A stretch of 64,000 nucleotides of DNA. It comes from Ramlibacter tataouinensis (GTDB taxonomy: Bacteria; Pseudomonadota; Gammaproteobacteria; Burkholderiales; Burkholderiaceae_C). Below the pieces are notes generated by a model. The model did no database searches and had not been told where the DNA came from. It saw only the letters and a list, made by a program, of their open reading frames with translations. Numbering within the stretch: position 1 is the first letter of the stretch; every line of letters starts with the position of its first letter. This document shows, piece after piece, positions 21,781 through 29,836 of the stretch. Location: assembly GCF_027941915.1 (NCBI RefSeq), contig NZ_CP116009.1, positions 2,294,001 through 2,358,000 on the forward strand, read 5' to 3'. A program made the position numbers and the translations under genes.

Positions 21781-22980
21781 ATGCTCGAACTCGCCGACAT
21801 CCGCGCCGCCGCCGACCGCCTGCAGGGCCACGTGCTGCGCACCCCCTGCGTGGCTTCCCAGACCCTGTCGCAGCTGACCGGCGCGCGGGTGTTCCTGAAG
21901 TTCGAGAACCTGCAGTTCACGGCCTCGTTCAAGGAGCGCGGCGCGTGCAACAAGCTGGCCCAGCTGTCCGCGGCGGAGCGGGCGCGCGGCGTGATCGCCA
22001 TGAGCGCCGGCAACCACGCCCAGGGCGTGGCCTACCACGCGCAGCGGCTGGGAATCCGGGCCGTGATCGTGATGCCGCGCTTCACCCCCGGCGTGAAGGT
22101 CGAGCGCACCCGCGGCTTCGGCGCCGAGGTGGTGCTGCACGGCGACACCCTGGACGAGGCGCGCGGCCATGCGATCGAGCTGGCCCAGCGGCAGCAGCTG
22201 GTGTTCGTGCACCCCTACGACGACGAGGCGATCGTGGCCGGCCAGGGCACCGCGGCGCTGGAGATGCTGGAGGACGTACCCGAGCTGCAGGCGCTGGTGG
22301 TGTCGGTCGGCGGCGGCGGCCTGATCGCCGGCATGGCGGTGGCGGCCAAGGCGATCAAGCCGTCGATCGAGGTGGTGGGGGTGCAGACCGTGCGCTTTCC
22401 CAACATGTACAACGCGGTCAAGCACACCGAGCTGCCGCAGGGGCCGTCGACCATCGCCGAGGGCATCGCGGTCGGCACGCCGGGGCGGATCCCGCGCGAG
22501 ATCATCGAGCGCTGCGTCGACGACCTCCTGCTGGTGGACGAAGGCGACATCGAGCAGGCCATCGTCATGCTGCTGGAGATCGAGAAGACGCTGGTCGAAG
22601 GCGCCGGCGCCGCCGGACTGGCCGCGATGCTCAAGCATCCGGACCGGTTCCAGGGCAAGACCGTCGGGCTGGTGCTGGGCGGCGGCAACATCGACCCGCT
22701 GCTGCTGGCAGCGATCATCGAGCGCGGCATGGTGCGCGCCGGCCGGCTGGCGCGCATCCGGGTCTGCGCGCGCGACGTGCCGGGGTCGCTGGCCCGGATC
22801 ACCGCCACGGTGGCGGACGCCGGCGCCAACGTCGACGAGGTGCACCACCAGCGCGCCTTCACCGTGCTGGCGGCGCAGAACGTGGAGATCGAACTGGTGA
22901 TCCAGACGCGCGGCCCGCAGCATGTGCAGGCGGTGCTGGATGCGCTGCACCAGGCCGGGTTCCAGGCCGAGCGGCAGTGA
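21781..22980 (+). CDS. ilvA: Threonine ammonia-lyase (PLP-dependent, one ACT domain)
   Basis: The enzyme deaminates L-threonine to 2-oxobutyrate, feeding isoleucine synthesis or threonine catabolism. The 399-residue product has the PLP-lysine segment FTASFKERGACNKL (Lys near residue 51), the glycine loop VGGGGLIAG that holds the PLP phosphate, and a single C-terminal ACT-like domain from about residue 325 (VCARDVPGSLARITATVADAG). Its length and single ACT domain fit the shorter biosynthetic/catabolic type rather than the roughly 510-residue E. coli IlvA. The start is ATG at 21781. Confidence 0.93.
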   Translation: MLELADIRAAADRLQGHVLRTPCVASQTLSQLTGARVFLKFENLQFTASFKERGACNKLAQLSAAERARGVIAMSAGNHAQGVAYHAQRLGIRAVIVMPRFTPGVKVERTRGFGAEVVLHGDTLDEARGHAIELAQRQQLVFVHPYDDEAIVAGQGTAALEMLEDVPELQALVVSVGGGGLIAGMAVAAKAIKPSIEVVGVQTVRFPNMYNAVKHTELPQGPSTIAEGIAVGTPGRIPREIIERCVDDLLLVDEGDIEQAIVMLLEIEKTLVEGAGAAGLAAMLKHPDRFQGKTVGLVLGGGNIDPLLLAAIIERGMVRAGRLARIRVCARDVPGSLARITATVADAGANVDEVHHQRAFTVLAAQNVEIELVIQTRGPQHVQAVLDALHQAGFQAERQ

Positions 22981-23026
22981 GACAGGGGCTTTCGTCGAGG
23001 CGGACCCATCCGTATCATCTGCCGCC

Positions 23027-23431
23027 ATGACGCTCGACCAGCTGCAGGCCGCCCTTGCCGAGTACTTCGCCCCCTGGGTGCAGGCGCTGGGCCTGAAGGC
23101 CGAGGCCTTCGATGCCGACAGCGTGACGCTGCGGCTGCCGCAGGACGCCCAGCTCGCCCGCACCGGCGGCATGCTCTGCGGCCAGGCCATGATGGCCGCG
23201 GCCGACACGGCCATGGTGCTGGCGCTGGTCAACCAGTTCGGCGAGTTCCGCCCCTGCACCACGGTCCAGATGAACAGCAGCTTCCTGCGGCCGCTGAGCG
23301 GCCAGGACGCCCTGGTGCAGGCCCGGGTGGTGCGCGCCGGCAAGGCGCTGGCGTTCGGCGAGATCGACATCCGCGGCGCCCAGGACGGCAAGAGCGTGTG
23401 CCGGGCCAGCACCACCTATGCCCTCCTGTAG
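23027..23431 (+). CDS. PaaI-type hotdog-fold thioesterase
   Basis: The 134-residue protein has the hotdog thioesterase pattern: a GGMLCGQAMMAAADTAM segment in place of the usual HGG...D helix, then TTVQMNSSFLRPL and a final beta-hairpin (GKSVCRASTTYALL). It probably hydrolyses acyl-CoA thioesters in the cytoplasm. The usual catalytic His-Gly-Gly is replaced by Thr-Gly-Gly, so substrate range or activity may differ. It lies 46 bp after ilvA and could be co-transcribed with it. Confidence 0.8.
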   Translation: MTLDQLQAALAEYFAPWVQALGLKAEAFDADSVTLRLPQDAQLARTGGMLCGQAMMAAADTAMVLALVNQFGEFRPCTTVQMNSSFLRPLSGQDALVQARVVRAGKALAFGEIDIRGAQDGKSVCRASTTYALL

Positions 23432-23494
23432 AGGCAGGAACCGGCGCGCCGCTAGAATGGCGGCTTTCGAACTGCAGCCACACCCGCCACAGCC

Positions 23495-23647
23495 ATGTCG
23501 AGCACCGAACCCCGCCACAGCCACGGCGAAACCGCCGAGCACCAGGACCCGATGGACGCCGTGGTGCACGCCATCCCGGTCGTGATTCCGGCCGTCGGCG
23601 CGCTGCTGATGTTCCTGCTGGCCTTCATCGCGGTGTACATGGCCTGA
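23495..23647 (+). CDS. 50-residue single-span membrane protein
   Basis: A short gene encodes a His/Glu-rich soluble half (STEPRHSHGETAEHQDP) and one strong membrane span (residues about 22-49, AVVHAIPVVIPAVGALLMF onward). A terminator follows 23 bp after its stop, supporting it as a real transcription unit end. The function is unknown; the pattern fits small respiratory or stress membrane proteins, but that is a guess. Confidence 0.6.
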   Translation: MSSTEPRHSHGETAEHQDPMDAVVHAIPVVIPAVGALLMFLLAFIAVYMA

Positions 23648-23670
23648 CCGGCTGCGCCGTCTTCCTCCGG

Positions 23671-23707
23671 CAGCCCGGCTTGCGTTTGCAGCCGGGCTGT
23701 TTTGTTT
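23671..23707 (+). terminator. Rho-independent terminator
   Basis: A perfect 10-bp stem (23671-23680 with 23690-23699) around a nine-base loop is followed by TTTTGTTT. It ends the transcript of the small membrane protein gene and possibly ilvA and the thioesterase. Confidence 0.88.
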
Positions 23708-23890
23708 GCGCTTCGGCTTCGATCGGCCTGCATAAAGTCATGAGTCTTTTGCATGGAATCGCCGGGATGGCCGAGCCAATGCGGCTTCCCCCTACCTAGA
23801 ATCCTTCTTCCAGCCGACCCGTGGAACGCGCAAGGTGGTGCTGCAGTGTCTGCCGCCACCGCCGACGCGCCGCACGCCGACTGAGCCAAG

Positions 23891-23948
23891 CCCGGTTTCA
23901 AAAAGGCGCGCTCGGACCGTTGCAGAGCTCTCCCTTTCTGAAACCCGG
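23891..23948 (+). promoter_or_regulatory. Imperfect inverted repeat in the pckG leader
   Basis: Arms of 16 nt (23891-23906 and 23933-23948) pair at 14 positions around a 26-nt loop, ending about 27 bp before the pckG start. It could be a leader hairpin or a regulator site; I cannot assign it to a known family. Confidence 0.35.
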
Positions 23949-23975
23949 TTTCTTTGTTTCAGGAGCTTCGTGACG

Positions 23976-25829
23976 ATGAATTCACCCGTGATGCAGGGGC
24001 TGAACCTCAATACCCCGTCTTATGTGCGCAACGCCCGGCTGATCGCCTGGGTGGCCGACATGGTGGCGCTGTGCAAGCCCGATTCGGTCTACTGGTGCGA
24101 CGGCAGCCAGGAGGAGTACGACCGGCTGTGCCAGCAGCTGGTGGACGCCGGCACCTTCAAGCGCCTCAACCCGGCCAAGCGCGCCAACTCCTACCTGGCC
24201 TGCTCCGACCCGAGCGACGTGGCCCGGGTCGAGGACCGCACCTTCATCTGCTCGCAGAAGAAGGAGGACGCCGGCCCGACCAACAACTGGATGGACCCGG
24301 TGGAGATGCGCGCCACCCTGCAGCCGCTGTTCGACGGCTGCATGCGCGGTCGCACCATGTACGTGGTGCCCTTCTCGATGGGTCCGCTGGGCTCGCCGAT
24401 CGCCCACATCGGCATCGAGCTGTCCGACAGCCCCTACGTGGCGGTCAACATGAAGATCATGACCCGCATGGGCAAGGCGGTCTATGACGTGCTGGGCGTG
24501 GACGGCGCGTTCGTGCCCTGCGTCCACACCGTGGGCGCGCCGCTGCAGCCGGGGCAGGCCGACGTGAGCTGGCCGTGCAACCCGACCAAGTACATCGTCC
24601 ACTATCCGGAGACGCGCGAGATCTGGTCGTACGGTTCGGGCTACGGCGGCAACGCGCTGCTGGGCAAGAAGTGCTTCGCGCTGCGCATCGCCTCCACCAT
24701 GGGGCGCGACCAGGGCTGGCTGGCCGAGCACATGCTGATCCTGGGCGTGACCAGCCCGCAGGGCAAGAAGTACCACGTGGCCGCCGCCTTCCCCTCGGCC
24801 TGCGGCAAGACCAACTTCGCCATGCTGATCCCGCCCAAGGGATTCGAAGGCTGGAAGGTCACCACCATCGGCGACGACATCGCCTGGATCAAGCCGCACG
24901 CCGACGGGCGCCTGTACGCGATCAACCCCGAGGCCGGCTATTTCGGCGTCGCCCCGGGCACCAACTACAAGACGAATCCGAACTGCATGGATTCGCTCAA
25001 GCGCGACGTGATCTTCACCAACGTGGCGCTGACCGACGACGGCGACGTCTGGTGGGAAGGCATGGACGGCGAGCCGCCGGCGCATGCAATCGACTGGCAG
25101 GGCAAGGACTGGACGCCGGAGATCGGCAAGGCGACCGGCGCCAAGGCCGCGCACCCGAACGCCCGCTTCACGGTGGCCGCCACCAACAACCCGGCGCTGG
25201 ACCCGGCCTGGGACGACCCCAACGGCGTGGCCATCGACGCCTTCATCTTCGGCGGCCGCCGCTCCACCACGGTGCCGCTGGTGACCGAGGCGCGCGACTG
25301 GGTGGAAGGCGTGTACATGGCCGCCACCATGGGCAGCGAGACGACCGCCGCCGCCACCGGCCAGCAGGGCGTGGTGCGGCGCGACCCGTTCGCCATGCTG
25401 CCGTTCGCCGGCTACAACATGAGCGACTACTTCCAGCACTGGCTGGACCTGGGCCGCAAGCTGCAGGCTTCGGGCGTCAAGCTGCCGCGCATCTACACCA
25501 CCAACTGGTTCCGCAAGGGCGAGGACGGCAAGTTCGTCTGGCCCGGCTACGGCGAGAACATGCGCGTGCTCAAGTGGATGATCGACCGCATCGAAGGCCA
25601 GGCCGCCGGCCATGACCACGTGTTCGGCATCAGCCCGAGCTACGAGGAGCTGAACTGGACCGGCCTGGACTTCTCGCGCGAGCAGTTCGAGCGCGTGATG
25701 GGCATCGACAAGGCCGCCTGGCAGCAGGAGCTGGCGCTGCACGCCGAGCTGTTCGACAAGCTCGCGTACCACCTGCCGGCGGAGCTGACCCGGAACAAGG
25801 CGAAGATCGAGCAACGGCTGGCCGCCTGA
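23976..25829 (+). CDS. pckG: Phosphoenolpyruvate carboxykinase (GTP)
   Basis: The enzyme converts oxaloacetate and GTP to phosphoenolpyruvate and CO2, the entry step of gluconeogenesis. The 617-residue length and the P-loop with reactive cysteine, [13 protein letters not shown], identify the GTP-dependent class rather than the ATP type. Further landmarks are the substrate-binding start [12 protein letters not shown], the metal-site stretch [11 protein letters not shown], and the guanine-site region late in the protein. The ATG at 23976 is preceded by AGGAG at a good distance; upstream in-frame codons lack family similarity. A strong terminator follows. Confidence 0.97.
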   Translation: MNSPVMQGLNLNTPSYVRNARLIAWVADMVALCKPDSVYWCDGSQEEYDRLCQQLVDAGTFKRLNPAKRANSYLACSDPSDVARVEDRTFICSQKKEDAGPTNNWMDPVEMRATLQPLFDGCMRGRTMYVVPFSMGPLGSPIAHIGIELSDSPYVAVNMKIMTRMGKAVYDVLGVDGAFVPCVHTVGAPLQPGQADVSWPCNPTKYIVHYPETREIWSYGSGYGGNALLGKKCFALRIASTMGRDQGWLAEHMLILGVTSPQGKKYHVAAAFPSACGKTNFAMLIPPKGFEGWKVTTIGDDIAWIKPHADGRLYAINPEAGYFGVAPGTNYKTNPNCMDSLKRDVIFTNVALTDDGDVWWEGMDGEPPAHAIDWQGKDWTPEIGKATGAKAAHPNARFTVAATNNPALDPAWDDPNGVAIDAFIFGGRRSTTVPLVTEARDWVEGVYMAATMGSETTAAATGQQGVVRRDPFAMLPFAGYNMSDYFQHWLDLGRKLQASGVKLPRIYTTNWFRKGEDGKFVWPGYGENMRVLKWMIDRIEGQAAGHDHVFGISPSYEELNWTGLDFSREQFERVMGIDKAAWQQELALHAELFDKLAYHLPAELTRNKAKIEQRLAA

Positions 25830-25846
25830 TCCGCGCCTGGCCCCAT

Positions 25847-25877
25847 GAAAACAGCCGCCCTCGGGCGGCTGTTTTTT
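25847..25877. terminator. Bidirectional intrinsic terminator
   Basis: A 9-10-bp GC-rich stem (25851-25860 with 25863-25872) has a T6 run on its right and an A-run on its left. It can therefore terminate both pckG and the leftward genes at 25894-26496. Confidence 0.93.
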
Positions 25878-25893
25878 CGTCGGGAGCGCGGGT

Positions 25894-26046
25894 TCAGGAC
25901 TGGCGCGCGGCGACCAGCCGGCGGCGGCGGCGCTCGGCCCGGCGATCGGCGCTGCGCCGGGCCCAGCCGTTCAGGCGCCGCAGCACGGGCCGCGGCACCG
26001 AGGCCAGGGTCCAGAGCCAGACGCGGCGGGCAGTGGCCAGCACCAT
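25894..26046 (-). CDS. Small arginine-rich protein of unknown function
   Basis: A 50-codon reading frame follows the upstream gene by 6 bp on the same strand and ends just before a bidirectional terminator, so it is probably translated as the second gene of a two-gene unit. The product starts with a short hydrophobic stretch (RRVWLWTLASVPRPVL) and continues very Arg-rich (RRAERRRRRL). The composition could also reflect GC-rich sequence, so the call is moderate. Confidence 0.45.
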   Translation of the reverse strand: MVLATARRVWLWTLASVPRPVLRRLNGWARRSADRRAERRRRRLVAARQS

Positions 26047-26052
26047 GGCGGC

Positions 26053-26496
26053 TCAGCGGTAGTTGCGCAGGTCGACCGCGACGTCGCCCGAGGCCATTGC
26101 GCGGCTGATGTCGGCCATCACGCGCGCGTCCAGCAGCGCCGCTTCCCAGTACTCGCGGTCGGCGCGGGCCTGGCGGCGGGCGGCGCCCAGGCGCTCCCAG
26201 CTGGCCCCGAGCACCCGGCCGGCGCGGCGCGCCGGCGCGGCCAGCAGCGCGATGGCCGCGAAAGCCACCGTCCACAGCGCGATCCAGGCAGCCAGCAGGC
26301 CGCCTTCGGTCCAGGTGTCGACGACCTGGTTGGCAACCACCAGCAGCGCGGAGACGAGGGCCGCCAGCAGCAGGGTGGCGGCACTGCGCGAGCTGTCGAA
26401 GCTGCGGGCCGTCTGCTTGAGCGACCGGGCAGCGCGCTCGACGCGGGCCACGCCGGCGTGTTGGACGGGGTAGTCGATGTGGGCAAAGCTGGTCAT
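26053..26496 (-). CDS. Two-span membrane protein of unknown function
   Basis: The 147-residue product has a polar N-terminal helix (residues 1-40), two adjacent hydrophobic helices (about 41-60 and 70-90), and an Arg/Ala-rich amphipathic C-terminus ending GDVAVDLRNYR. An AAGGAGAA Shine-Dalgarno precedes its ATG at 26496. It is divergently arranged with a LysR regulator across an AT-rich region, the classic layout of a LysR target, so it is probably controlled by that regulator. No domain is recognised. Confidence 0.75.
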   Translation of the reverse strand: MTSFAHIDYPVQHAGVARVERAARSLKQTARSFDSSRSAATLLLAALVSALLVVANQVVDTWTEGGLLAAWIALWTVAFAAIALLAAPARRAGRVLGASWERLGAARRQARADREYWEAALLDARVMADISRAMASGDVAVDLRNYR

Positions 26497-26615
26497 TTGT
26501 GGTTCTCCTTCTTCAGTTCCGCAGGCGGCGCCTCGGGATGCCCATAGATTAGGGTTTCCACTGATATATTTCAACTCAATATTGGTGATTCATATCATTC
26601 ACGAGGATTATTGAT
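26497..26615. promoter_or_regulatory. AT-rich divergent promoter with dyad
   Basis: This 119-bp gap is strikingly AT-rich for the window. It contains the dyad TGATAT (26562-26567) and ATATCA (26592-26597), 24 bp apart, of a size suited to a LysR tetramer. The sequence ATTAGGGTTTCC at 26547-26558 resembles half of the palindrome at 27815-27830. Confidence 0.5.
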
Positions 26616-27575
26616 GTGACCAACTTCCGCACCCTCGACCTGAATTTGTTGCGCGTTTTCGACCAGGTCATGGCCGAGCGGAACCTGACCCGGGCGGCCC
26701 GCAACCTCGCGATGACGCAGCCGGCGGTCAGCAATGCGCTGAGCCGTTTGCGCGATGCGCTGGGCGACAAGCTGGTGGTGCGCAGCGGCTACGGGGTCGA
26801 GCCCACGCCCCGCGCCCTGGCGCTCTGGCCGTCGGTCAGCGACGCACTGCGGCAACTGGAGGGGGCGCTGGTGCCCGGCCAGTTCGTCGCGTCCGAAGCC
26901 GTCCACACCTTCGTGCTGGCGATGGCCGACGCGACGGCGGCCCTGCTGATGCCGGGGCTGGTCGAAATCATTGCGCACGACGCGCCCGGCATTACCCTGC
27001 GCGTGCTGCCGCTGACCACGCGCGACCCGCGCCGGCTGCTGGACGAGGGCACGATCGACGTGGCGGTGGGCTTCTTTCCGGCGGCGGTGGCCGACCTGAC
27101 GGCGCAGTCGCAGGCGGGCGGGCTGGTCGCCTTCAACCACCAGCGCCTGTACGAGGGCCGCTACGTGTGCGTGATGCGGCGCGAACACCCGCTGGCCGGC
27201 CAGCCGATGACCCTGGACGCCTTCTGCGCCGCCTATCACCTGCTGGTCAGTTTTTCCGGCCGCCCCTATGGCTTCATCGACGAGGCGCTGTCGGCGCTCG
27301 GGCGCAAGCGGCGCGTGGTGCTGACGGTGAACCAGTTCTTCACGGCCGGCCGGGTGGTGACCGGCTCCGACCTGCTCACGGTGCTGCCCGAGCACTTCGT
27401 GCCCGCCACCGGCATCGCCGCCAAGCTGGTGATCCGCGAGCTGCCGTTCGAGGTGCCGCGGGTGCACGTGGAGTCGCTCTGGCACCACCGGCAGGAGCAG
27501 CGCAGCGAGCACGCCTGGCTGCGGCTGGCGCTCTACACCGCGGCGCGGCGGGCCTTTGCCGCCGGGCGCGGCTGA
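26616..27575 (+). CDS. LysR-family transcriptional regulator (NodD/SyrM-like subgroup)
   Basis: The 319-residue protein has the LysR winged helix at its N-terminus (LDLNLLRVFDQVMAERNLTRAA, then QPAVSNALSRLRD) and an effector-binding domain of the PBP2 type from about residue 95. The start FRTLDLNLLRVFD and the segment VRSGYGVEPTPRA are typical of the NodD/NahR branch, which senses aromatic or other hydrophobic effectors. The start is GTG at 26616. Its divergent neighbour is a small membrane protein, a probable target. Confidence 0.9.
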   Translation: MTNFRTLDLNLLRVFDQVMAERNLTRAARNLAMTQPAVSNALSRLRDALGDKLVVRSGYGVEPTPRALALWPSVSDALRQLEGALVPGQFVASEAVHTFVLAMADATAALLMPGLVEIIAHDAPGITLRVLPLTTRDPRRLLDEGTIDVAVGFFPAAVADLTAQSQAGGLVAFNHQRLYEGRYVCVMRREHPLAGQPMTLDAFCAAYHLLVSFSGRPYGFIDEALSALGRKRRVVLTVNQFFTAGRVVTGSDLLTVLPEHFVPATGIAAKLVIRELPFEVPRVHVESLWHHRQEQRSEHAWLRLALYTAARRAFAAGRG

Positions 27576-27600
27576 GCGCAGGGCAGCGCCGGGCTTGGGC

Positions 27601-27768
27601 TCAGCGGACGACGCGCAGCCAGGCCGAAGCGGCCCGGCGCAGTTCCGCCGCCTGCTCCGGGTTGCGGCCGAAGCGGGCGCCGGCCTGCTCCATGAGCTGG
27701 GCCGGGTAGTCGGCGCCTGCCGGCGAAGCACCGAACAGGCGGGTGAGGAAAGCGAGCAAGGTGTACAT
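27601..27768 (-). CDS. 55-residue conserved-looking small protein
   Basis: A short leftward gene encodes an N-terminal hydrophobic stretch (MYTLLAFLTRLFG) and a basic amphipathic remainder (AGARFGRNPEQAAELRRAA). It has normal codon use and a palindrome 47-62 bp upstream of its start. Its function is unknown. It converges on the LysR gene with a 25-bp gap. Confidence 0.5.
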   Translation of the reverse strand: MYTLLAFLTRLFGASPAGADYPAQLMEQAGARFGRNPEQAAELRRAASAWLRVVR

Positions 27769-27814
27769 GGTTAAGGAGCACCTGGGTCGGTGCGTTTGAG
27801 GCTTGAACCAAGAA

Positions 27815-27830
27815 TAAGGGTTTTCCCTTA
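27815..27830. promoter_or_regulatory. Perfect palindrome TAAGGG-TTTT-CCCTTA
   Basis: The 6-bp arms with a four-base centre lie between divergent genes at 27768 and 27929. This is a plausible repressor or activator site for the small gene on the left. Confidence 0.4.
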
Positions 27831-27928
27831 GCTTTTCCATGCTGCGCCGGCGAGCGGCCATGCCGACTTGGCATGGCCCCGGCCGCGCCGCACATGGGCC
27901 CCGGGAACCGGCCGCCACAATCCCCTGC

Positions 27929-28762
27929 GTGAAATTCCAGCTCGCCTCCGACCTGCACCTTGAAACCCAGCCGGAGGCCCAGCTTCGGCCCGCACCCGGC
28001 GCCGAGCTGCTGGTACTGGCCGGCGATATCGGCTCCTACCAGGCCGGCAGCGCCTTGCCGGGCGACGACTTCGGGCTGGAGCGCTTTTCGCCCCGGCTCG
28101 GCTGGCCGGTGCCGGTGCTGTTCGTGCCCGGCAACCACGAGTACGACAACCTGGACTTCGACGAGACCCACGCCCGCCTGCGCGAGACCTGCGAGCGGCT
28201 GGGCATCACCTGGCTGGAGCGCGAGGTGGTGGTGATCGACGGGGTGCGCTTCGTCGGCACCACGCTGTGGAGCGACTTCGATGCCCTGGCCGCGCAGGCA
28301 CCGGACACCGGCCAGGCGCTGAAGCAGCGCGACAAGGCCTTCCGCGCGGCCGACTTCTACCTGGCCAAGGCCGCCGCCCGGCGCCGCGGCCAGCCGATGC
28401 TGGCCGAGGGCTGGCGCGAGCTGGGGCTGGAGTGCCAGCAGTGGCTGCGCCAGGCCCTGGCCCAGCCGTTCGACGGGCCGACGGTGGCCGTCACCCACTT
28501 CGCACCGTCGCTGCGCAGCGCCGATCCGCGCTACGGCATCACGCCCGGCACGGCCGGCTTCTGCAATGCGCTGGACGAGCTGCTGCCACGGGCGCAGTTG
28601 TGGGTGCACGGCCACCTGCATTGCCCGCAGGACTACCGGGTGGGCTCGTGCCGGGTGGTCGCCAACCCGCTGGGCTACGCGCGCAAGGGCGAGCAGGACG
28701 GCTTCCGGCCGGACCTGGTGCTGGAGGTGCCGGCAGCGGCCGCGCAGCCGCCCGCCCGCTAG
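27929..28762 (+). CDS. Calcineurin-like metallophosphoesterase
   Basis: The 277-residue cytoplasmic enzyme has the ordered motifs of the dinuclear metallophosphoesterase fold: DLHLE near the N-terminus (D-x-H), GDIG, GNHEYDN, the histidine in VTHFAPS, and GHLH near the C-terminus. All metal ligands are present. The physiological phosphoester is not evident. The start is taken as GTG at 27929, which puts KFQLASDLHLE directly at the N-terminus; an in-frame ATG further upstream would add a low-complexity stretch that does not look coding. Confidence 0.88.
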   Translation: MKFQLASDLHLETQPEAQLRPAPGAELLVLAGDIGSYQAGSALPGDDFGLERFSPRLGWPVPVLFVPGNHEYDNLDFDETHARLRETCERLGITWLEREVVVIDGVRFVGTTLWSDFDALAAQAPDTGQALKQRDKAFRAADFYLAKAAARRRGQPMLAEGWRELGLECQQWLRQALAQPFDGPTVAVTHFAPSLRSADPRYGITPGTAGFCNALDELLPRAQLWVHGHLHCPQDYRVGSCRVVANPLGYARKGEQDGFRPDLVLEVPAAAAQPPAR

Positions 28763-28852
28763 CGGGCGCAGTCGTGCCGATCGCGCCAGGCCGAGCGCTC
28801 GGCCGACCAGGGCGGCTCGGTGCATGCGCGAGACCTCGCCCTTCAACCGCTC

Positions 28853-29761
28853 TCACGACTGCCGCAGCGTCTGCGCGGCCGTACCCAGCAGCGCCTCGCT
28901 CAGCGCGTCCAGCACCTCGGACTGCAGGTTCCAGCAGTGCCAGTAGAGCTGGACCGGCAGCCGGTGGCCGGGCAGCGCGTCGACGAGCTGGCCCTGCTCC
29001 ATCAAGCCGCGCACCAGCAGCTCGGGCACCACGCTCACGCCCCAGCCGGCCAGCACGGCCCGCACCTGCCCTTCGGAGCTGGGCACGAAGAGCTGGCGCA
29101 GCCCGACCCGGCGCAGCCCGAAGGCGCGCGCCGCGAACTCGGCCTGCAGGTCGTCCTTGCGGTTGAAGGCGATGAAGGGCACGCGGTGGAAGTTGTGCGG
29201 CGCCAGCGCGCCCTGCTGGCGCAGGTAGTCCGGCGTGGCGATCGCCAGGTAGTCCATCGCGCCCAGCGGCACCACCTTGCAGCCGCGCAGCGCCTGCCTG
29301 AGCGAGGTGACGCAGCCCAGCACCTGGCCTTCGCGCAGCCATTCCTGGGTGAAGTCCTGGTCGTCGGCGATCACCTCCAGCGGCAGGCCCTGGCGCGCCA
29401 GCTCGCCCAGCGCCGGCAGCGCCCAGGTCGCGATGCTGTCGGCGTTGATGGCGATGGAGATGCGCTCGTCCTCGCGGCCACCGCCGGCCGAGCTGGGCGC
29501 CAGCTCGCGCAGGTCGCGGTCGAGGTCGGCGCGCAGCAGCCGCAGCTGCCGGGTGTGCTTGAGCAGCAACTGGCCGGCGGCGGTGGGCCGCAACGGGCGG
29601 CTGCGCACCACCAGCACGGTGCCGACCTGCGACTCCAGCGCGCGCAGCCGCTGCGACACCGCCGACTGGGTGATCGAGAGCCGGCGCGCGGCCCGCTCGA
29701 AGCCGCCCTCCTCGACGATGGCGGCCAGGCATTCCAGCGCCGCGGGATCGAAGCTGCTCAT
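28853..29761 (-). CDS. argP: LysR-family regulator ArgP/IciA type
   Basis: The 302-residue protein matches the ArgP branch of LysR regulators: DPAALECLAAIVEEGGFERAARRL, then QSAVSQRLRALE, with the effector domain segment IAINADSIATWALPAL that is diagnostic of ArgP. ArgP senses lysine and arginine and activates exporters and amino-acid genes. It is divergent from a D-amino-acid dehydrogenase gene 75 bp away, which is its likely target here. Confidence 0.9.
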   Translation of the reverse strand: MSSFDPAALECLAAIVEEGGFERAARRLSITQSAVSQRLRALESQVGTVLVVRSRPLRPTAAGQLLLKHTRQLRLLRADLDRDLRELAPSSAGGGREDERISIAINADSIATWALPALGELARQGLPLEVIADDQDFTQEWLREGQVLGCVTSLRQALRGCKVVPLGAMDYLAIATPDYLRQQGALAPHNFHRVPFIAFNRKDDLQAEFAARAFGLRRVGLRQLFVPSSEGQVRAVLAGWGVSVVPELLVRGLMEQGQLVDALPGHRLPVQLYWHCWNLQSEVLDALSEALLGTAAQTLRQS

Positions 29762-29785
29762 ATAAGCGTTGCTGATGGACAGGCT

Positions 29786-29796
29786 GTTAGCCTAAC
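29786..29796. promoter_or_regulatory. Palindrome GTTAG-C-CTAAC in the argP/dadA promoter
   Basis: An 11-bp perfect dyad centred between the two divergent starts; a candidate core of the ArgP binding site. Confidence 0.4.
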
Positions 29797-29836
29797 TTTG
29801 CTTCATGTCTGCGGCAATCGGGCCGACACTGCTTCC

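Larger units (their letters stand above)
23648..23975. other. Intergenic region before pckG
   Basis: This gap of 328 bp contains the intrinsic terminator at 23671-23707 and the long imperfect inverted repeat at 23891-23948, both listed separately. Between them (23708-23890) I see no gene and no recognisable RNA. An AGGAG Shine-Dalgarno at 23961-23965 serves pckG. Confidence 0.6.
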
